Below, one piece after another: positions 45,449 to 54,673 of a stretch of DNA of 64,000 nucleotides. Position numbers and translations under genes: made by a program. This stretch comes from Corallococcus coralloides DSM 2259 (GTDB taxonomy: Bacteria; Myxococcota; Myxococcia; Myxococcales; Myxococcaceae). Below the pieces are notes generated by a model. It was not told the DNA's origin, made no database searches, and saw only the letters and a program-made list of their open reading frames with translations. The stretch is from contig NC_017030.1 in assembly GCF_000255295.1 (NCBI RefSeq), positions 1,612,001 to 1,676,000 on the forward strand, given 5' to 3'. Position 1 is the stretch's first letter, and the number at the start of each line of letters is the position of its first letter.

Positions 45449-46771
45449 ATGAAGTTCGTCGACGAAGTACGCATCTACGTGAAGGCGGGAGACGGCGGGA
45501 ACGGCGCCGTGGCCTTCCGGCGTGAGAAGTTCATCGAGCGCGGCGGCCCCAACGGCGGGGACGGCGGCAATGGCGGCTCCGTGGTGTTCGTGGCGAACCC
45601 GCAGCTGACCACGCTCCTGGACTACCGCTACCAGCAGCACCACCGGGCCAAGAGCGGCGAGCACGGCATGGGCAGCGACTGCAACGGCCATGGCGCCGAG
45701 GACCTGGTCCTCCAGGTGCCGGTGGGCACGCTGATCCGCAACGAGCAGACGGGCGAGCTGCTGGTGGACCTGAGCGACCCGGGCCAGCAGTTCGTGGCGG
45801 CCAAGGGCGGCCGGGGCGGCCTGGGCAACATGAACTTCGCCACCTCCACGCGCCAGACGCCGCGCTTCGCGCAGGACGGCGGAAAGGGTGAGGAGATCAC
45901 CCTGCGGCTGGAGCTGAAGCTGCTGGCGGACGTGGGCCTGCTGGGCTTCCCCAACGCGGGCAAGAGCACGTTCATCTCGCGGGTGAGCCGGGCGCGGCCG
46001 AAGGTGGCGGACTACCCGTTCACCACGCTGGTGCCGAACCTGGGCATGGTCCAGTACAAGGACAACCTGTCCTTCGTGATGGCGGATATCCCCGGCATCA
46101 TCGAGGGCGCCAGCGAGGGCGTGGGCCTGGGCCACCAGTTCCTGCGCCACGTGGAGCGCTGCAAGGTGCTGGTGCACCTCATCGACATGGGCGCCGAGGG
46201 CGAGGGCCGCAAGCCGCTGGACGACTTCAACATCCTCAACACGGAGTTGAAGAAGTACAGCGCGGAACTGGCCAGCAAGCCGCAGGTGGTGGCCGCCAAC
46301 AAGCAGGACCTCACGGAGGGCCGTGAGCGGCTGGGGCCCTTCACGGAGGCGCTGCGCCGCCGGGGCATCCGTGTGTACCCGGTGTCCTGCGCCACGGGCG
46401 AGGGCATGCAGGCCCTGATGGACGCGGTGGCGGAGGTGCTCTTTACCGGCAGCACCGACAAGCTCCACGTCGAGATGCCGACGAAGCGGTCCGCCTCCAA
46501 GGCTCCGGCGAAGAAGGCTCCGGCGAAGAAGGCAGGTGCCAGGGCCCCCGTGAAGAAGGCTCCGGCGAAGCAGGCGGCGCGCAAGGCTCCGGCGAAGAAG
46601 GCCGCCGCGAAGAAGGCTCCTGCGAAGAAGGCTCCTGCGAAGAAGGCCGCCGCGAAGAAGACCTCGCGCAAGCCGGTGGCGAAGAAGGCTGTCCGCAAGG
46701 CGCCGGTGAAGAAGGCCGCCGCGAAGAAGGTGGTGCGCAAGCCCGTGAAGAAGTCCGGCGGGAGGCGCTGA
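45449..46771 (+). CDS. obgE: Obg/CgtA GTPase with a long basic Lys/Ala-rich tail
   Basis: Ribosome-assembly and stress GTPase. The N-terminal Obg fold (residues 1-158) has the Gly-rich GGPNGGDGGNGGSVVF. The G domain has P-loop GFPNAGKSTF, G3 DIPGIIEGAS and G4 NKQD. After residue 342 there is no acidic tail or TGS-type domain; instead 98 residues (343-440) consist of repeats such as KKAPAKKA, resembling histone H1 or AlgP. ATG 45449 is chosen over GTG 45422, because the ribosome-binding site CAGGAGG lies between them. It is 128 nt after rpmA and 4 nt before the methyltransferase gene. Confidence 0.95.
   Translation: MKFVDEVRIYVKAGDGGNGAVAFRREKFIERGGPNGGDGGNGGSVVFVANPQLTTLLDYRYQQHHRAKSGEHGMGSDCNGHGAEDLVLQVPVGTLIRNEQTGELLVDLSDPGQQFVAAKGGRGGLGNMNFATSTRQTPRFAQDGGKGEEITLRLELKLLADVGLLGFPNAGKSTFISRVSRARPKVADYPFTTLVPNLGMVQYKDNLSFVMADIPGIIEGASEGVGLGHQFLRHVERCKVLVHLIDMGAEGEGRKPLDDFNILNTELKKYSAELASKPQVVAANKQDLTEGRERLGPFTEALRRRGIRVYPVSCATGEGMQALMDAVAEVLFTGSTDKLHVEMPTKRSASKAPAKKAPAKKAGARAPVKKAPAKQAARKAPAKKAAAKKAPAKKAPAKKAAAKKTSRKPVAKKAVRKAPVKKAAAKKVVRKPVKKSGGRR
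46475..46768 (+). repeat. AAGAAGGCTCCGGCG-type repeats encoding the Obg basic tail
   Basis: A low-complexity tract of 15-nt and related units (GCGAAGAAGGCTCCG, GCGAAGAAGGCCGCC) encodes PAKKA/AAKKA pentapeptides. Seven to eight near-identical units occur together with more diverged VRKPV and SRKPV units at the end. It is in frame with obgE throughout. Confidence 0.85.
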
Positions 46772-46775
46772 GCCG

Positions 46776-47459
46776 ATGGCTGGTGGAGGCCCCCGCTACG
46801 AGAAGTTCGAGCGCGAAGGCGTCGAGCCGGAGCAGTTCCTGCTCGACGTGCGGAAGGAGAAGATCGACCGCGTCGTCAGCCAGCGCACGCGCAACTTCGT
46901 GGTGGTGCTCGACCGGCTGGAGGACAACTTCAACATGGCCGCGGTGCTGCGCACCTGCGAGTCCATGGGCGTGCAGGAGGTGCACGTCGTCATCAACCCG
47001 GAAGCGCCCTTCATCCCCAACCTGCGGGTGGCCCAGGGCTGCGACAAGTGGTTGGACGTGCACCTCTACAAGACCTTCGGCGAGTGCCGTGAGCACCTGA
47101 AGGGCCGGGGCTTCAGCCTCTACGCGTCGGCGCTGCGCGAGGGGGCCACCAACCTCTACAGCCTGCGCTTCGACACGAAGTTCGCCATGGTGTTCGGCAA
47201 CGAGCGTTACGGCGTCAGCGACGATGTGCTCAACGGCGTGGATGGCACCTTCTGGGTGCCCATGAAGGGCTTCAGCCAGAGCCTGAACATCTCCGCGGCG
47301 GCGTCCGCCAGCATCACCCGGGCGGTCGCCTGGCGGGACGAGCACCTGGCGGGGGGCTCCGGGGACCTGACGCCCACGGAGGCCCAGGAGCTGCGGGAGC
47401 GCTTCTACCTGCTGGGCGTGAAGCAGCGGAAGCGTCTGGTCAAAGCCACACAGCGGTGA
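46776..47459 (+). CDS. trmH: SpoU/TrmH-family RNA 2'-O-methyltransferase
   Basis: A SPOUT-fold enzyme of 227 residues that methylates a ribose 2'-OH using SAM. The three SpoU motifs are intact: VVLDRLEDNFNMAAVLRTCE (Asn and catalytic Arg), MVFGNERYGVS and VPMKGFSQSLNISAAASASI. Size and the C-terminal helix (TEAQELRERFYLLGVKQRKR) resemble TrmH (tRNA Gm18) more than RlmB. The symbol is therefore a best guess. It starts 4 nt after obgE, so it is translationally linked to it. Confidence 0.82.
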   Translation: MAGGGPRYEKFEREGVEPEQFLLDVRKEKIDRVVSQRTRNFVVVLDRLEDNFNMAAVLRTCESMGVQEVHVVINPEAPFIPNLRVAQGCDKWLDVHLYKTFGECREHLKGRGFSLYASALREGATNLYSLRFDTKFAMVFGNERYGVSDDVLNGVDGTFWVPMKGFSQSLNISAAASASITRAVAWRDEHLAGGSGDLTPTEAQELRERFYLLGVKQRKRLVKATQR

Positions 47460-47540
47460 ATGCCAGGCCCCCGGGGGCCGTCCGGATGCGGTAGATGGAC
47501 CCTGCGGGCGCCCTGGGTGCCCGCTCCGGAGGCGCACGCC

Positions 47541-48329
47541 ATGTTGCTGGAATCCCTGCTCTTCACGCTCCTCACGCAGGCCCCCACCACCGCGACCGCG
47601 CCGAAGCCCGCGGCCGCCGCCAAGGCCCCCGCCGCCGCTCCCAGGGATGCCGGCACGGCCGCCATGCCCCCCTCCGCGAAGCAGGGCGACGCGAGCGTGG
47701 CCGCCAATGCCCCCAAGCCCGCTCCGAAGCCGATGGCGCCCGAGGTGAAGACGCTCGTGGACCGGATGCAGGCCTTCTACGAGAAGACGGGCGACTTCAA
47801 GGCGGGCTTCAAGCAGGACTACAAGTACAAGGCCTTCCGCCGCACGCAGACGTCCACGGGCACGGTGACCTACAAGAAGCCGGGCCTGATGCGCTGGGAG
47901 TACGAGAACCCGTCCAAGCGGACGTTCGTGCTCGCGGGCAACAAGGTCTACATGCACGACCCGGAGGCGCAGACGCTGTCCGTGGCGGCCATGGACACCA
48001 GCCAGCTGTCCGCGTCGGTGACGTTCCTCTTCGGCCAGGGGAAGCTGGCGGACGAGTTCGCCATCACCAAGGGCGACTGCAAGGACTGCAAGGGCACGCT
48101 GCTGGTGCTGGATCCGCTGAAGAACGAGCCCCGCTTCCGCCAGGTGCGCCTGGAGGTGGACCCCTCGACGGCGCAGGTGCTCAAGAGCACGGTGGTGGAT
48201 CCGGATGGCAGTGAGAACACCATCGCGTTCCTGGACCTGAAGACGAACGTGGGCATCTCCGCGGACAGCTTCAAGCTGAACCCGCCCGAGGGCACCCGCG
48301 TGGACGACTTCACCAAGAAGGCGCAGTAG
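47541..48329 (+). CDS. LolA-like outer-membrane lipoprotein carrier
   Basis: A protein of 262 residues. A short hydrophobic N-terminus (LLESLLFTLLTQAP) should export it. A Pro/Ala linker follows, then a LolA-type half-barrel: VKTLVDRMQAFYEKTGDFKAGFKQ, STGTVTYKKPGLMRWEYENP (a strong LolA signature) and TFVLAGNKVYMHDPEAQTLSV, ending FKLNPPEGTRVDDF. It likely shuttles lipoproteins or lipid-like molecules across the periplasm. Two cysteines (GDCKDCKG) are unusual. The start is ATG 47541 with GGAGG 10 nt upstream. The next lipoprotein gene follows after 15 nt. Confidence 0.87.
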   Translation: MLLESLLFTLLTQAPTTATAPKPAAAAKAPAAAPRDAGTAAMPPSAKQGDASVAANAPKPAPKPMAPEVKTLVDRMQAFYEKTGDFKAGFKQDYKYKAFRRTQTSTGTVTYKKPGLMRWEYENPSKRTFVLAGNKVYMHDPEAQTLSVAAMDTSQLSASVTFLFGQGKLADEFAITKGDCKDCKGTLLVLDPLKNEPRFRQVRLEVDPSTAQVLKSTVVDPDGSENTIAFLDLKTNVGISADSFKLNPPEGTRVDDFTKKAQ

Positions 48330-48344
48330 GACGGGCCGCCCTTC

Positions 48345-49763
48345 ATGCGTGGCGTGCTGCTGGCGGGATGCGTGCTGCTGGGCGCGGGGTGTCACTCCGC
48401 CGCGCCCGCGGGCCCTTCACGTCCCACGAGCCTCGCGGGGCAGACGCTGCCCCTCCTGTCGTCGCCCTCGCTGCGGCTGACGGTGGCGGGCCGGTTGGGG
48501 AACCGGGTCGTGCCGGTGGTGCTGGACGTCACGCGGCCGCTGTCGCTCGTGTCCTCCAGCTGCTTCGACGGTGAGCCGCCCGTGGCCGCGGGGACCGCGC
48601 GCGTGCCGGAGTCCTCCGGAGGCCATCGCTCCTGGCCGGAGGTGCCGGCCCCGCCGGTGACGGTGGGCCCGGTGGCGCCGCCCCTGCGCACGCTGCTGCT
48701 CTCCGGTGAGACGGGCTGCTCGGTGACGCTGGGGCAGGACGTGCTGTTCCCGTATGCCCTCACGGTGGATCCGCTGCGCCGCGAGGTGACCTTCACCGCT
48801 TCACGTCCCCGCGAGGCCTACGACGCGGAGCTGCGCGCGACGGACTCGGTGCGCGAGTCCCACGTGGTGGAACTGAGCCGCGAGCCGCTGGGCGACTGGC
48901 CGCTCCTGGCCGTGCAGGTGACGCAGGGCGGGGCGAGCATCACCGGCCCCTTCGTGCTGGGCACGCGCGAGCCCTTCTCCCGCCTGGCGGTGGACCCCGC
49001 GCTGGGGCTGGGGCTTCAGCCGCTGGAGACGGCCGCGGGCCTCCCGCCGCGCACCTTCGTGGTGGACGCGGTGGAGGTGGCCGACGGCCTGGGCGTGAAG
49101 CCGCTGGTGATGGAGGCCGCGGGGCGCTGGCCGTCGCAGAGCAGCCTGGGCCGGCTGGGGCCGGACGTGTGGGGCCGCTTCACCGCCACCGTGGACGCGC
49201 AGGGAGGGGCGCTGGTGCTGCGCAGGCCCCACGTGCGCACGCCCGAAGGCGGAGGCCGCCAGCAGTGCGCGGGCGAGGGTGGCGCGTTCAGCGAGGAGGC
49301 CTGCTACGGCATCTTCGTGCGCGCGGAGCCCGACGGCGCGGTGGCCCTCTCCGGCGAGGTGTTCCGGGACGTGCCGGAGGGCGTGCGCCTGTACGTGGAG
49401 CCCAGGGGCGTGGACGGTCAGCGATTGGAGACCGGTTGCCAGGTGGGCCTGAGCTTCCAGACCACCACGCGCGGAGCCAACACGCAGCACCGGCTGCCGT
49501 GGGCCTCGCTGGCGAAGACCCTGCCCGCGTGCCACGCCGCGCTCCAGGGCGCGAAGAGCTACGCGGTGTCGCTGGTGGAAGAAGGGCGTCAGCCCGAGTG
49601 CCCCACGACGTGCGCCTTCGTCACCGAGTCCGCGTCGCGGCGGACGGTGTGCGAGTGCCAGCCCACGCCGCTGGGCGAGGGCGTGGCGGTGCCGACGAAG
49701 GGCTCGGGCCCGCAGCCGCCGCCCGTCGAGGAGCGCGAGCTGGAGCCCGAGGATCCGAAGTAG
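48345..49763 (+). CDS. Lipoprotein with degenerate aspartic-protease-like region
   Basis: A protein of 472 residues. Lipobox LGAGC places the lipidated Cys at residue 16. The first half looks like a retropepsin-type beta barrel: VPVVLDVTRPLSLVSSSCF sits where active enzymes have the D-T-G loop, and LGQDVLFPYALTVDPLRREVTF resembles the strand pair following the second half of such domains. The catalytic DTG is absent (DVT), so it is probably a non-catalytic binder. The C-terminal half has about nine cysteines and a Pro/Glu tail. Start 15 nt after the LolA-like gene; probable operon. Confidence 0.65.
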   Translation: MRGVLLAGCVLLGAGCHSAAPAGPSRPTSLAGQTLPLLSSPSLRLTVAGRLGNRVVPVVLDVTRPLSLVSSSCFDGEPPVAAGTARVPESSGGHRSWPEVPAPPVTVGPVAPPLRTLLLSGETGCSVTLGQDVLFPYALTVDPLRREVTFTASRPREAYDAELRATDSVRESHVVELSREPLGDWPLLAVQVTQGGASITGPFVLGTREPFSRLAVDPALGLGLQPLETAAGLPPRTFVVDAVEVADGLGVKPLVMEAAGRWPSQSSLGRLGPDVWGRFTATVDAQGGALVLRRPHVRTPEGGGRQQCAGEGGAFSEEACYGIFVRAEPDGAVALSGEVFRDVPEGVRLYVEPRGVDGQRLETGCQVGLSFQTTTRGANTQHRLPWASLAKTLPACHAALQGAKSYAVSLVEEGRQPECPTTCAFVTESASRRTVCECQPTPLGEGVAVPTKGSGPQPPPVEERELEPEDPK

Positions 49764-49778
49764 GGCCCACGAACGGCT

Positions 49779-49821
49779 CGGGCCCGCGACCGCCTCCGGA
49801 TGGGAGGACGGGGCGGGCCCG
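49779..49821. terminator. Hairpin between the lipoprotein and rimO genes
   Basis: CGGGCCCGC (49779-49787) and GCGGGCCCG (49813-49821) are exact 9-bp inverted repeats enclosing a second stem, CCTCC/GGAGG (49793-49797 with 49803-49807). It lies between two convergent stops (49763 and 49847), so it may block transcription both ways. No T run. Confidence 0.5.
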
Positions 49822-49846
49822 GGGCACGGCCTTCGTTCGTGACGGA

Positions 49847-51274
49847 CTACTCCGGCCGCGGCTCCGGCGGACGCGCCAGCGCCTTCAGCGGCACGGGCGC
49901 GGGATGGGCCTCGCGCGGGGTGTGCTCGCGCTGCTTCGGATCCGGACGCTCCACCACGCGGGCGATGAGGTCGTAGTCGTGCGCTTCCGTCACCTCCACG
50001 GTGACGAACTCGCCCGGGTACGCCAGGCCGTCGTTGATGTAGACCTGCCCGTCGATTTCCGGCGCCTGGCCCTCGTGGCGGCCCACCAGCAGGTGCTCGG
50101 ACTCCTCGCTGGGGCCCTCCACCAGCACGGTGAGCTTCTGGCCCACGAGCTTCTTGTTCTGCTCGCGGTTGATGCGCTTCTGGATGGCCATCACCTCGCG
50201 CCAGCGGCGCTCGATGGTCTTCGCCGGGACCTTGTTCGGCAGGTCGAACGCGGCGGTGTTCTCCTCGTCCGAGTACTGGAACACGCCCAGGCGCTGGAAG
50301 CGCTGCTCCTTCACGAACTCCTTCAGGAGCTCGAAGTCCTCCTCCGTCTCACCCGGCAGGCCGACGATGAGCGAGGTGCGCATCACCAGGTTCGGCACGC
50401 GCTCGCGCAGCTTGCCCAGCAGCTTCTTGAGGAACTCCGAGTTGCGGCCGCGCTTCATGGACAGCAGCAGCTTGTCGCTGGCGTGCTGCACCGGCATGTC
50501 CAGGTACTTGGCGATCTTCGGCTCGGTGGCGATGACGTCGATGAGCTCGTCCGGGAACACGCGCGGGTAGGCGTAGTGCAGGCGGATCCACTTCACGTCC
50601 ACCTTCACCAGCTCCTTGAGCAGCTCGTGGAGCTTCGGCTTGCCGGGCAGGTCATGCCCGTACGCCGTCAGGTCCTGCGCGACGAGGTTCAGCTCCTGCA
50701 CGCCGCTGTCCGCCAGGTTCCGCGCCTCCGCCACGATGTCCTGCACCGTGCGCGAGCGCTGGCCGCCGCGCAGCGTGGGGATGATGCAGAACGCGCAGGC
50801 GTTGTCGCAGCCCTCTGAAATCTTCAGATACGCCGTGTACTTCGGCATCGAGTTGATGCGCGGCGTCTCCGCGTTGTGGATGTAGTCCGGATCCGGAATC
50901 ACCTGGCGCGGCGTGGCCTCGGCCGCCAGCAGGTCACCAATCTGGGCGTACGCGCTGGTGCCCAGGAAGTGGTCCACCTCCGGCATCTCCTGCGACAGCT
51001 CCTGGCCGTAGCGCTGGGACAGGCAGCCGGTGACGACGAGCGTCTTGCACGAGCCCGACTTCTTCAGCTCCGCCATCTCCAGGATGGAGTCCACGGACTC
51101 CTGCTTCGCAGGGCCGATGAAGGCGCACGTGTTGACCACGATGACCTCCGCCTCCGAGGCCTCCTGCACGAGCGAATAGCCACGCGTGCGCAGCGTGCCC
51201 AGCATCACCTCGGAGTCCACCCGGTTCTTCGGGCAGCCGAGGGTCATCATGTACAGGCTCTTGGTCTCTTCCAC
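49847..51274 (-). CDS. rimO: Ribosomal protein S12 methylthiotransferase RimO
   Basis: Radical SAM enzyme adding a methylthio group to Asp of ribosomal protein S12, 475 residues. The N-terminal MTTase domain has [17 protein letters not shown] and [15 protein letters not shown] plus a third Cys in [10 protein letters not shown] for the auxiliary cluster. The radical SAM cluster is C-x3-C-x2-C in [18 protein letters not shown] domain lies near the C-terminus ([12 protein letters not shown] to [20 protein letters not shown]). The last ~35 residues are a Pro/Arg extension. GCPKNRVD favours RimO over MiaB. It starts 6 nt after the preceding gene's stop. Confidence 0.95.
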   Translation of the reverse strand: MEETKSLYMMTLGCPKNRVDSEVMLGTLRTRGYSLVQEASEAEVIVVNTCAFIGPAKQESVDSILEMAELKKSGSCKTLVVTGCLSQRYGQELSQEMPEVDHFLGTSAYAQIGDLLAAEATPRQVIPDPDYIHNAETPRINSMPKYTAYLKISEGCDNACAFCIIPTLRGGQRSRTVQDIVAEARNLADSGVQELNLVAQDLTAYGHDLPGKPKLHELLKELVKVDVKWIRLHYAYPRVFPDELIDVIATEPKIAKYLDMPVQHASDKLLLSMKRGRNSEFLKKLLGKLRERVPNLVMRTSLIVGLPGETEEDFELLKEFVKEQRFQRLGVFQYSDEENTAAFDLPNKVPAKTIERRWREVMAIQKRINREQNKKLVGQKLTVLVEGPSEESEHLLVGRHEGQAPEIDGQVYINDGLAYPGEFVTVEVTEAHDYDLIARVVERPDPKQREHTPREAHPAPVPLKALARPPEPRPE

Positions 51275-51280
51275 GCGCGT

Positions 51281-52396
51281 CTACCGCTTTCCCAGTTGCG
51301 TCCGCTCGAAGTGGTCCGCACTCCAAACGAAGTTGATGATGGCGCCGTTCGAGTAACCGATGTTCAGCGCCCCGTCTTCTTCCAGCTCCACCGAGGTGGC
51401 GCGACCCAGCGCACAGGTGGCGGCCGGCCAGTCGAGCACCCGCTGGGCTGTCTTCCCCGACACCACATAGAGCCCCATGCGGAGCTCGTCATCGGAGTCG
51501 CATTGACCCTCGACGGCATAGGGATTCTTCCCAGTGAGCACGGTAACGACCGGTCGTCCGTCCGGCAGGCTTAACGTCTCCGGCAGGTTCACGCCCATCT
51601 TGGAGGCGTCCACCGCGTTGGGCGCCACCAGCTCGCGCAGCGAGCCGGGGGTGAGGGGCGCGTCGCCCTGGGCCCAGTTGGGGTAGCTGAGCACGCCCCA
51701 GCCCAGCCAGCCGGTGGGGGCCGCCTCCAGGGCGGTGACGTTCTCCGGGGGCTTGAGTTTGAGGTTCTTGCGCGCCTCGTCCGGCAGGCGCAGCGCCTCT
51801 CCCTCCGGCATCGTGCCGCCCTTGCAGTTGGACACCGGCACCACCTTGGCGCCCACCTGGTCCTGGTCCTCGTAGGTGATGCAGAGGTCCATGACGAGCG
51901 GATCCACCGCGGGGAAGCGGGGCAGGGCGCGCACGGGAATCATCGCCACCACGGACAGCGTGTCGCCCTGGCGGTGCACGGCGGCGTTCACCAGGCCCTG
52001 CGCGAACTTGGGCGTGCCGCTGTCCGCCCCGGAGGTGCGCTGGCCGTCGAAGGCGAAGCGGTAGGTGTAGCCCGTGGCGGTGGGCCCCGAGTCCGGGAAG
52101 TAGAGCGTGAGGGTGATGACGTCACCCGCGAGCAGCTGGTTGTCCGTGGCCTCCACGCCCACGAAGAGCGTGTCCTTGCGCCAGCCCACCCGGGCGGAGA
52201 AGTTCGCGGTGGCACCTTCCGTGGACAGCGGCTTGAGGACCAGCGGCGAGCCGAAGTCCTTGAGCCCCTTCTCCGGCCGGGGTGCCTTCTTGAGCACGGG
52301 CACCGGCTTGCTGGGCCGGGGCGCCGCATCCTGCGCGAACGCGCCGGTGGCGAGGAGCAGACAGAGGGGCAGGGGGGCCAGACGGGCGGCGTGCAT
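51281..52396 (-). CDS. Secreted CBM9-like domain protein
   Basis: A protein of 371 residues with a signal peptide (PLPLCLLLATGAFA before QDA). Residues ~50-190 (ATANFSARVGWRKDTLFVGVEATDNQLLAGDVITLTLYF, here nt ~52030-52215) resemble the beta-sandwich of family 9 carbohydrate-binding-like modules, which begin with a tested-strand pattern W-x-D-x-L-x-V-x-V. The C-terminal half is a second beta-rich region with four cysteines. No enzyme motif. It is transcribed with rimO (6 nt) and follows yajQ (15 nt); co-transcription looks positional, not functional. Confidence 0.6.
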   Translation of the reverse strand: MHAARLAPLPLCLLLATGAFAQDAAPRPSKPVPVLKKAPRPEKGLKDFGSPLVLKPLSTEGATANFSARVGWRKDTLFVGVEATDNQLLAGDVITLTLYFPDSGPTATGYTYRFAFDGQRTSGADSGTPKFAQGLVNAAVHRQGDTLSVVAMIPVRALPRFPAVDPLVMDLCITYEDQDQVGAKVVPVSNCKGGTMPEGEALRLPDEARKNLKLKPPENVTALEAAPTGWLGWGVLSYPNWAQGDAPLTPGSLRELVAPNAVDASKMGVNLPETLSLPDGRPVVTVLTGKNPYAVEGQCDSDDELRMGLYVVSGKTAQRVLDWPAATCALGRATSVELEEDGALNIGYSNGAIINFVWSADHFERTQLGKR

Positions 52397-52411
52397 GGCG
52401 AAGGGGCGCCT

Positions 52412-52909
52412 CTAGTCGCGGAAGTTGGTGAACTGCATGTCCAGGCTGAGGCGGTCCTGCTCCTTGCGGAACAGCGCCATGGCCTCCTGCAGGTCGTCCC
52501 GGTTCTTGCCCGTGACGCGGAGCTGATCCGCCTGGATGGAGCCCTGCACCTTGAGCTTCGACTCCTTGAGGACCTTGATCAGCTCCTTGGACTTCTCCAC
52601 CGGGATGCCCTGCTGGAGCTTGATGGGCTGCTTGACGTTGGACAGGCCCGTCTTTTCGATGTCGCCGAACTCCAGGACGCGCAGGCTGATGCCGCGCTTG
52701 GCCAGCTTGCCGAGCAGGACCTCCTTGGCGGCCTGGAGCTTCTCCTCGCTGTTGGTCTTCAGCGTGAGCGCGGAATGATCCGGGGCGATGTCGATTTCAG
52801 CCTTTACGCCCTGGAAGTCGTAGCGGGTGCTGAGCTCCTTGCGGGTCTGATTGACCGCGTTGTCGAGCTCAGCCAGATCGATTTTGGAGATGACGTCGAA
52901 GGAGGGCAT
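52412..52909 (-). CDS. yajQ: YajQ family nucleotide-binding protein
   Basis: A protein of 165 residues with two ferredoxin-like domains, the family called YajQ/DUF520. MPSFDVISKIDLAELDNAVNQ and YDFQGVKAEIDIAPDH at the start, and QLRVTGKNRDDLQEAMALFR near the end, are diagnostic. Some homologues bind cyclic di-GMP and act as regulators with transcription factors; others were described as nucleic-acid or nucleotide binders. Which applies here is unknown. It lies between RNase J and the secreted CBM9-like gene on the same strand. Confidence 0.95.
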   Translation of the reverse strand: MPSFDVISKIDLAELDNAVNQTRKELSTRYDFQGVKAEIDIAPDHSALTLKTNSEEKLQAAKEVLLGKLAKRGISLRVLEFGDIEKTGLSNVKQPIKLQQGIPVEKSKELIKVLKESKLKVQGSIQADQLRVTGKNRDDLQEAMALFRKEQDRLSLDMQFTNFRD

Positions 52910-52939
52910 GGGGGGAACCTTTTCGCGCCCTTACCATAC

Positions 52940-54580
52940 CTACACCCGGACGACCAAGGGCACCACCAGGGTGCGCCGCGAGGTGTGCTGCTTGAAGGCC
53001 CGCTTCACCGCCTTCGTGAGCTCCTCCCGGACCAGGGCGTCGTCCCCCCGGAGCAGGGGGTTGAGCTCCTCGAAGAAGGCCCGCGCGTCCTGGGCCACCC
53101 GGGCCAGCACGCCCTGCTCGTCCGGGCTGAGGCCCTGGCCGGACAGCTGGGGCCCCGCCACCAGCGCCTGGGTGTCGCGCCTCAGCACCACCGCAGCGGC
53201 CACCACACCCGTTTCCGCCAGCCGGTTGCGCTCCACCAGCGTCTCCGGCGTCACCACCCCGTCCCCGGAGCGCTCCATCATGAGGCGCCCTGAAGGCACG
53301 CTGCCAGTGAAGCGGCCCCGTCCCTCCTCGAACGTCACCACGTCCCCGTCGTGGGCCAGCAGCAGGCCCTCCGCCGCCATGCCGGCCTCGCGCGCGGTGG
53401 TCAGGTGTCGGTGCAGGTGCCGGACTTCCCCATGCACGGGGATGAAGTTCCTGGGGCGGATCAGTTCGAGCACCCGGCGCTGCTGGGGGCGGCTGGCATG
53501 TCCGGAGACGTGCACGCCGGGCTCCACCTGCGCGTAGACGATGCGGGCGCCGCGCCAGTGGAGCTGGTCGAGCAGCGCGCCCACGGAGCGCTCGTTGCCG
53601 GGGATGGGCCGGGCGCTGACGATGACGGTGTCGCCGGGCTCCAGGCGCACGGGCCCATCCCCATTCGCCAGCTGGGTGAGGCCCGCGCGCGGTTCGCCTT
53701 GCGCGCCCGTGGTGAGCACCGCCACGCGGTGGGGCGCGAGCTTGGGCACGTTGTCCAGGTGCACGAAGAGCGAGTCGGGCACGTCCAGGTAGCCCATCTC
53801 CCGCGCCAGCTCCACGTTGCGCACCATGCTGCGGCCCTGGAGCGCGACGAGCCGGCCAGTGCGCTCGCACAGGTCCAGGAGGTGCCGGATGCGGTGGAGG
53901 TTGGAGGAGAACTGGGCCACGACGATGCGGCCCTTCGTCTCGTGGAAGAGGCGCTCGAAGGTGGTCTGCACCACGCGCTCGCTGCCGGTCTCGTCCACGT
54001 GCTCGGAGTTGGTGGAGTCCGACAGCAGGCACAGCACGCCTTCGTCGCCCGCCTCGCCCCAGCGCTCCAGGTCCGTCTTGAGGCCGTCGATGGGGTCGGG
54101 GTCCAGCTTGAAGTCGCCGGTGTGGATGACGGTGCCTTCGGGCGAGCGCACGATGAAGCCCACCGCGTCCGGCACGGTGTGCGTCACGCGCGTGGCCTCC
54201 ACGCTGAAGACGCTGCCCACGGGGAAGGGCGTGCGCGGCTCGACTTCGCGCAGGTCCGCCTTCACGCCCAGTTCCTCCAGGCGCTGACGCGCGAGCGCGA
54301 GCGTGAAGCGCGTGCCGTAGATGGGGACGGGCACGTCGCCCAGCAGGTAGGGGAGCGCGCCGATGTGGTCCTCGTGCCCGTGCGTGAGGAGCACGCCCTT
54401 GAGCTGGGCCGCGTTGCGCTGCAGGTGCGTGAAGTCCGGGACGATGATGTCCACGCCGGGCATTCCCGACGAGGGGAACATCAGGCCGGCGTCGATGAGC
54501 AGCATCTCCCCACGACAGGCGAGCACCATGGCGTTGAGGCCGATTTCGCCAAGGCCGCCCAGAGGGATGACGTGGAGCAT
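52940..54580 (-). CDS. rnj: Ribonuclease J
   Basis: Metallo-beta-lactamase/beta-CASP ribonuclease for mRNA decay and rRNA maturation, 546 residues. The zinc motif is THGHEDHIG (His67, His69, Asp71, His72), with further ligands in THTVPDAVGF and HTGDFKLDPDPIDG. The beta-CASP part has SDSTNSEHV and SGHASRPQQ, and NFIPVHGEVRHLHRH gives the last His motif. The C-terminal domain (residues ~450-546) matches RNase J. No ribosome-binding site is obvious before ATG 54580. yajQ follows after 30 nt. Its start lies 92 nt from the BlaI-type operators. Confidence 0.95.
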   Translation of the reverse strand: MLHVIPLGGLGEIGLNAMVLACRGEMLLIDAGLMFPSSGMPGVDIIVPDFTHLQRNAAQLKGVLLTHGHEDHIGALPYLLGDVPVPIYGTRFTLALARQRLEELGVKADLREVEPRTPFPVGSVFSVEATRVTHTVPDAVGFIVRSPEGTVIHTGDFKLDPDPIDGLKTDLERWGEAGDEGVLCLLSDSTNSEHVDETGSERVVQTTFERLFHETKGRIVVAQFSSNLHRIRHLLDLCERTGRLVALQGRSMVRNVELAREMGYLDVPDSLFVHLDNVPKLAPHRVAVLTTGAQGEPRAGLTQLANGDGPVRLEPGDTVIVSARPIPGNERSVGALLDQLHWRGARIVYAQVEPGVHVSGHASRPQQRRVLELIRPRNFIPVHGEVRHLHRHLTTAREAGMAAEGLLLAHDGDVVTFEEGRGRFTGSVPSGRLMMERSGDGVVTPETLVERNRLAETGVVAAAVVLRRDTQALVAGPQLSGQGLSPDEQGVLARVAQDARAFFEELNPLLRGDDALVREELTKAVKRAFKQHTSRRTLVVPLVVRV

Positions 54581-54673
54581 GTGCCCGGAAGTCTAAGGGC
54601 CCGGCCCCTCCCGTGCGTGGGAATCCGCACACCCCACCACCACGAGCCACCGCCCGCCTGCTTGACGGATTCA

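Noticed and set aside
46475-46768. Separate histone-like gene at the end of obgE
   Set aside because: The Lys/Ala tract is in frame with the GTPase, with no intervening stop and no convincing own ribosome-binding site, so I treat it as an Obg tail.
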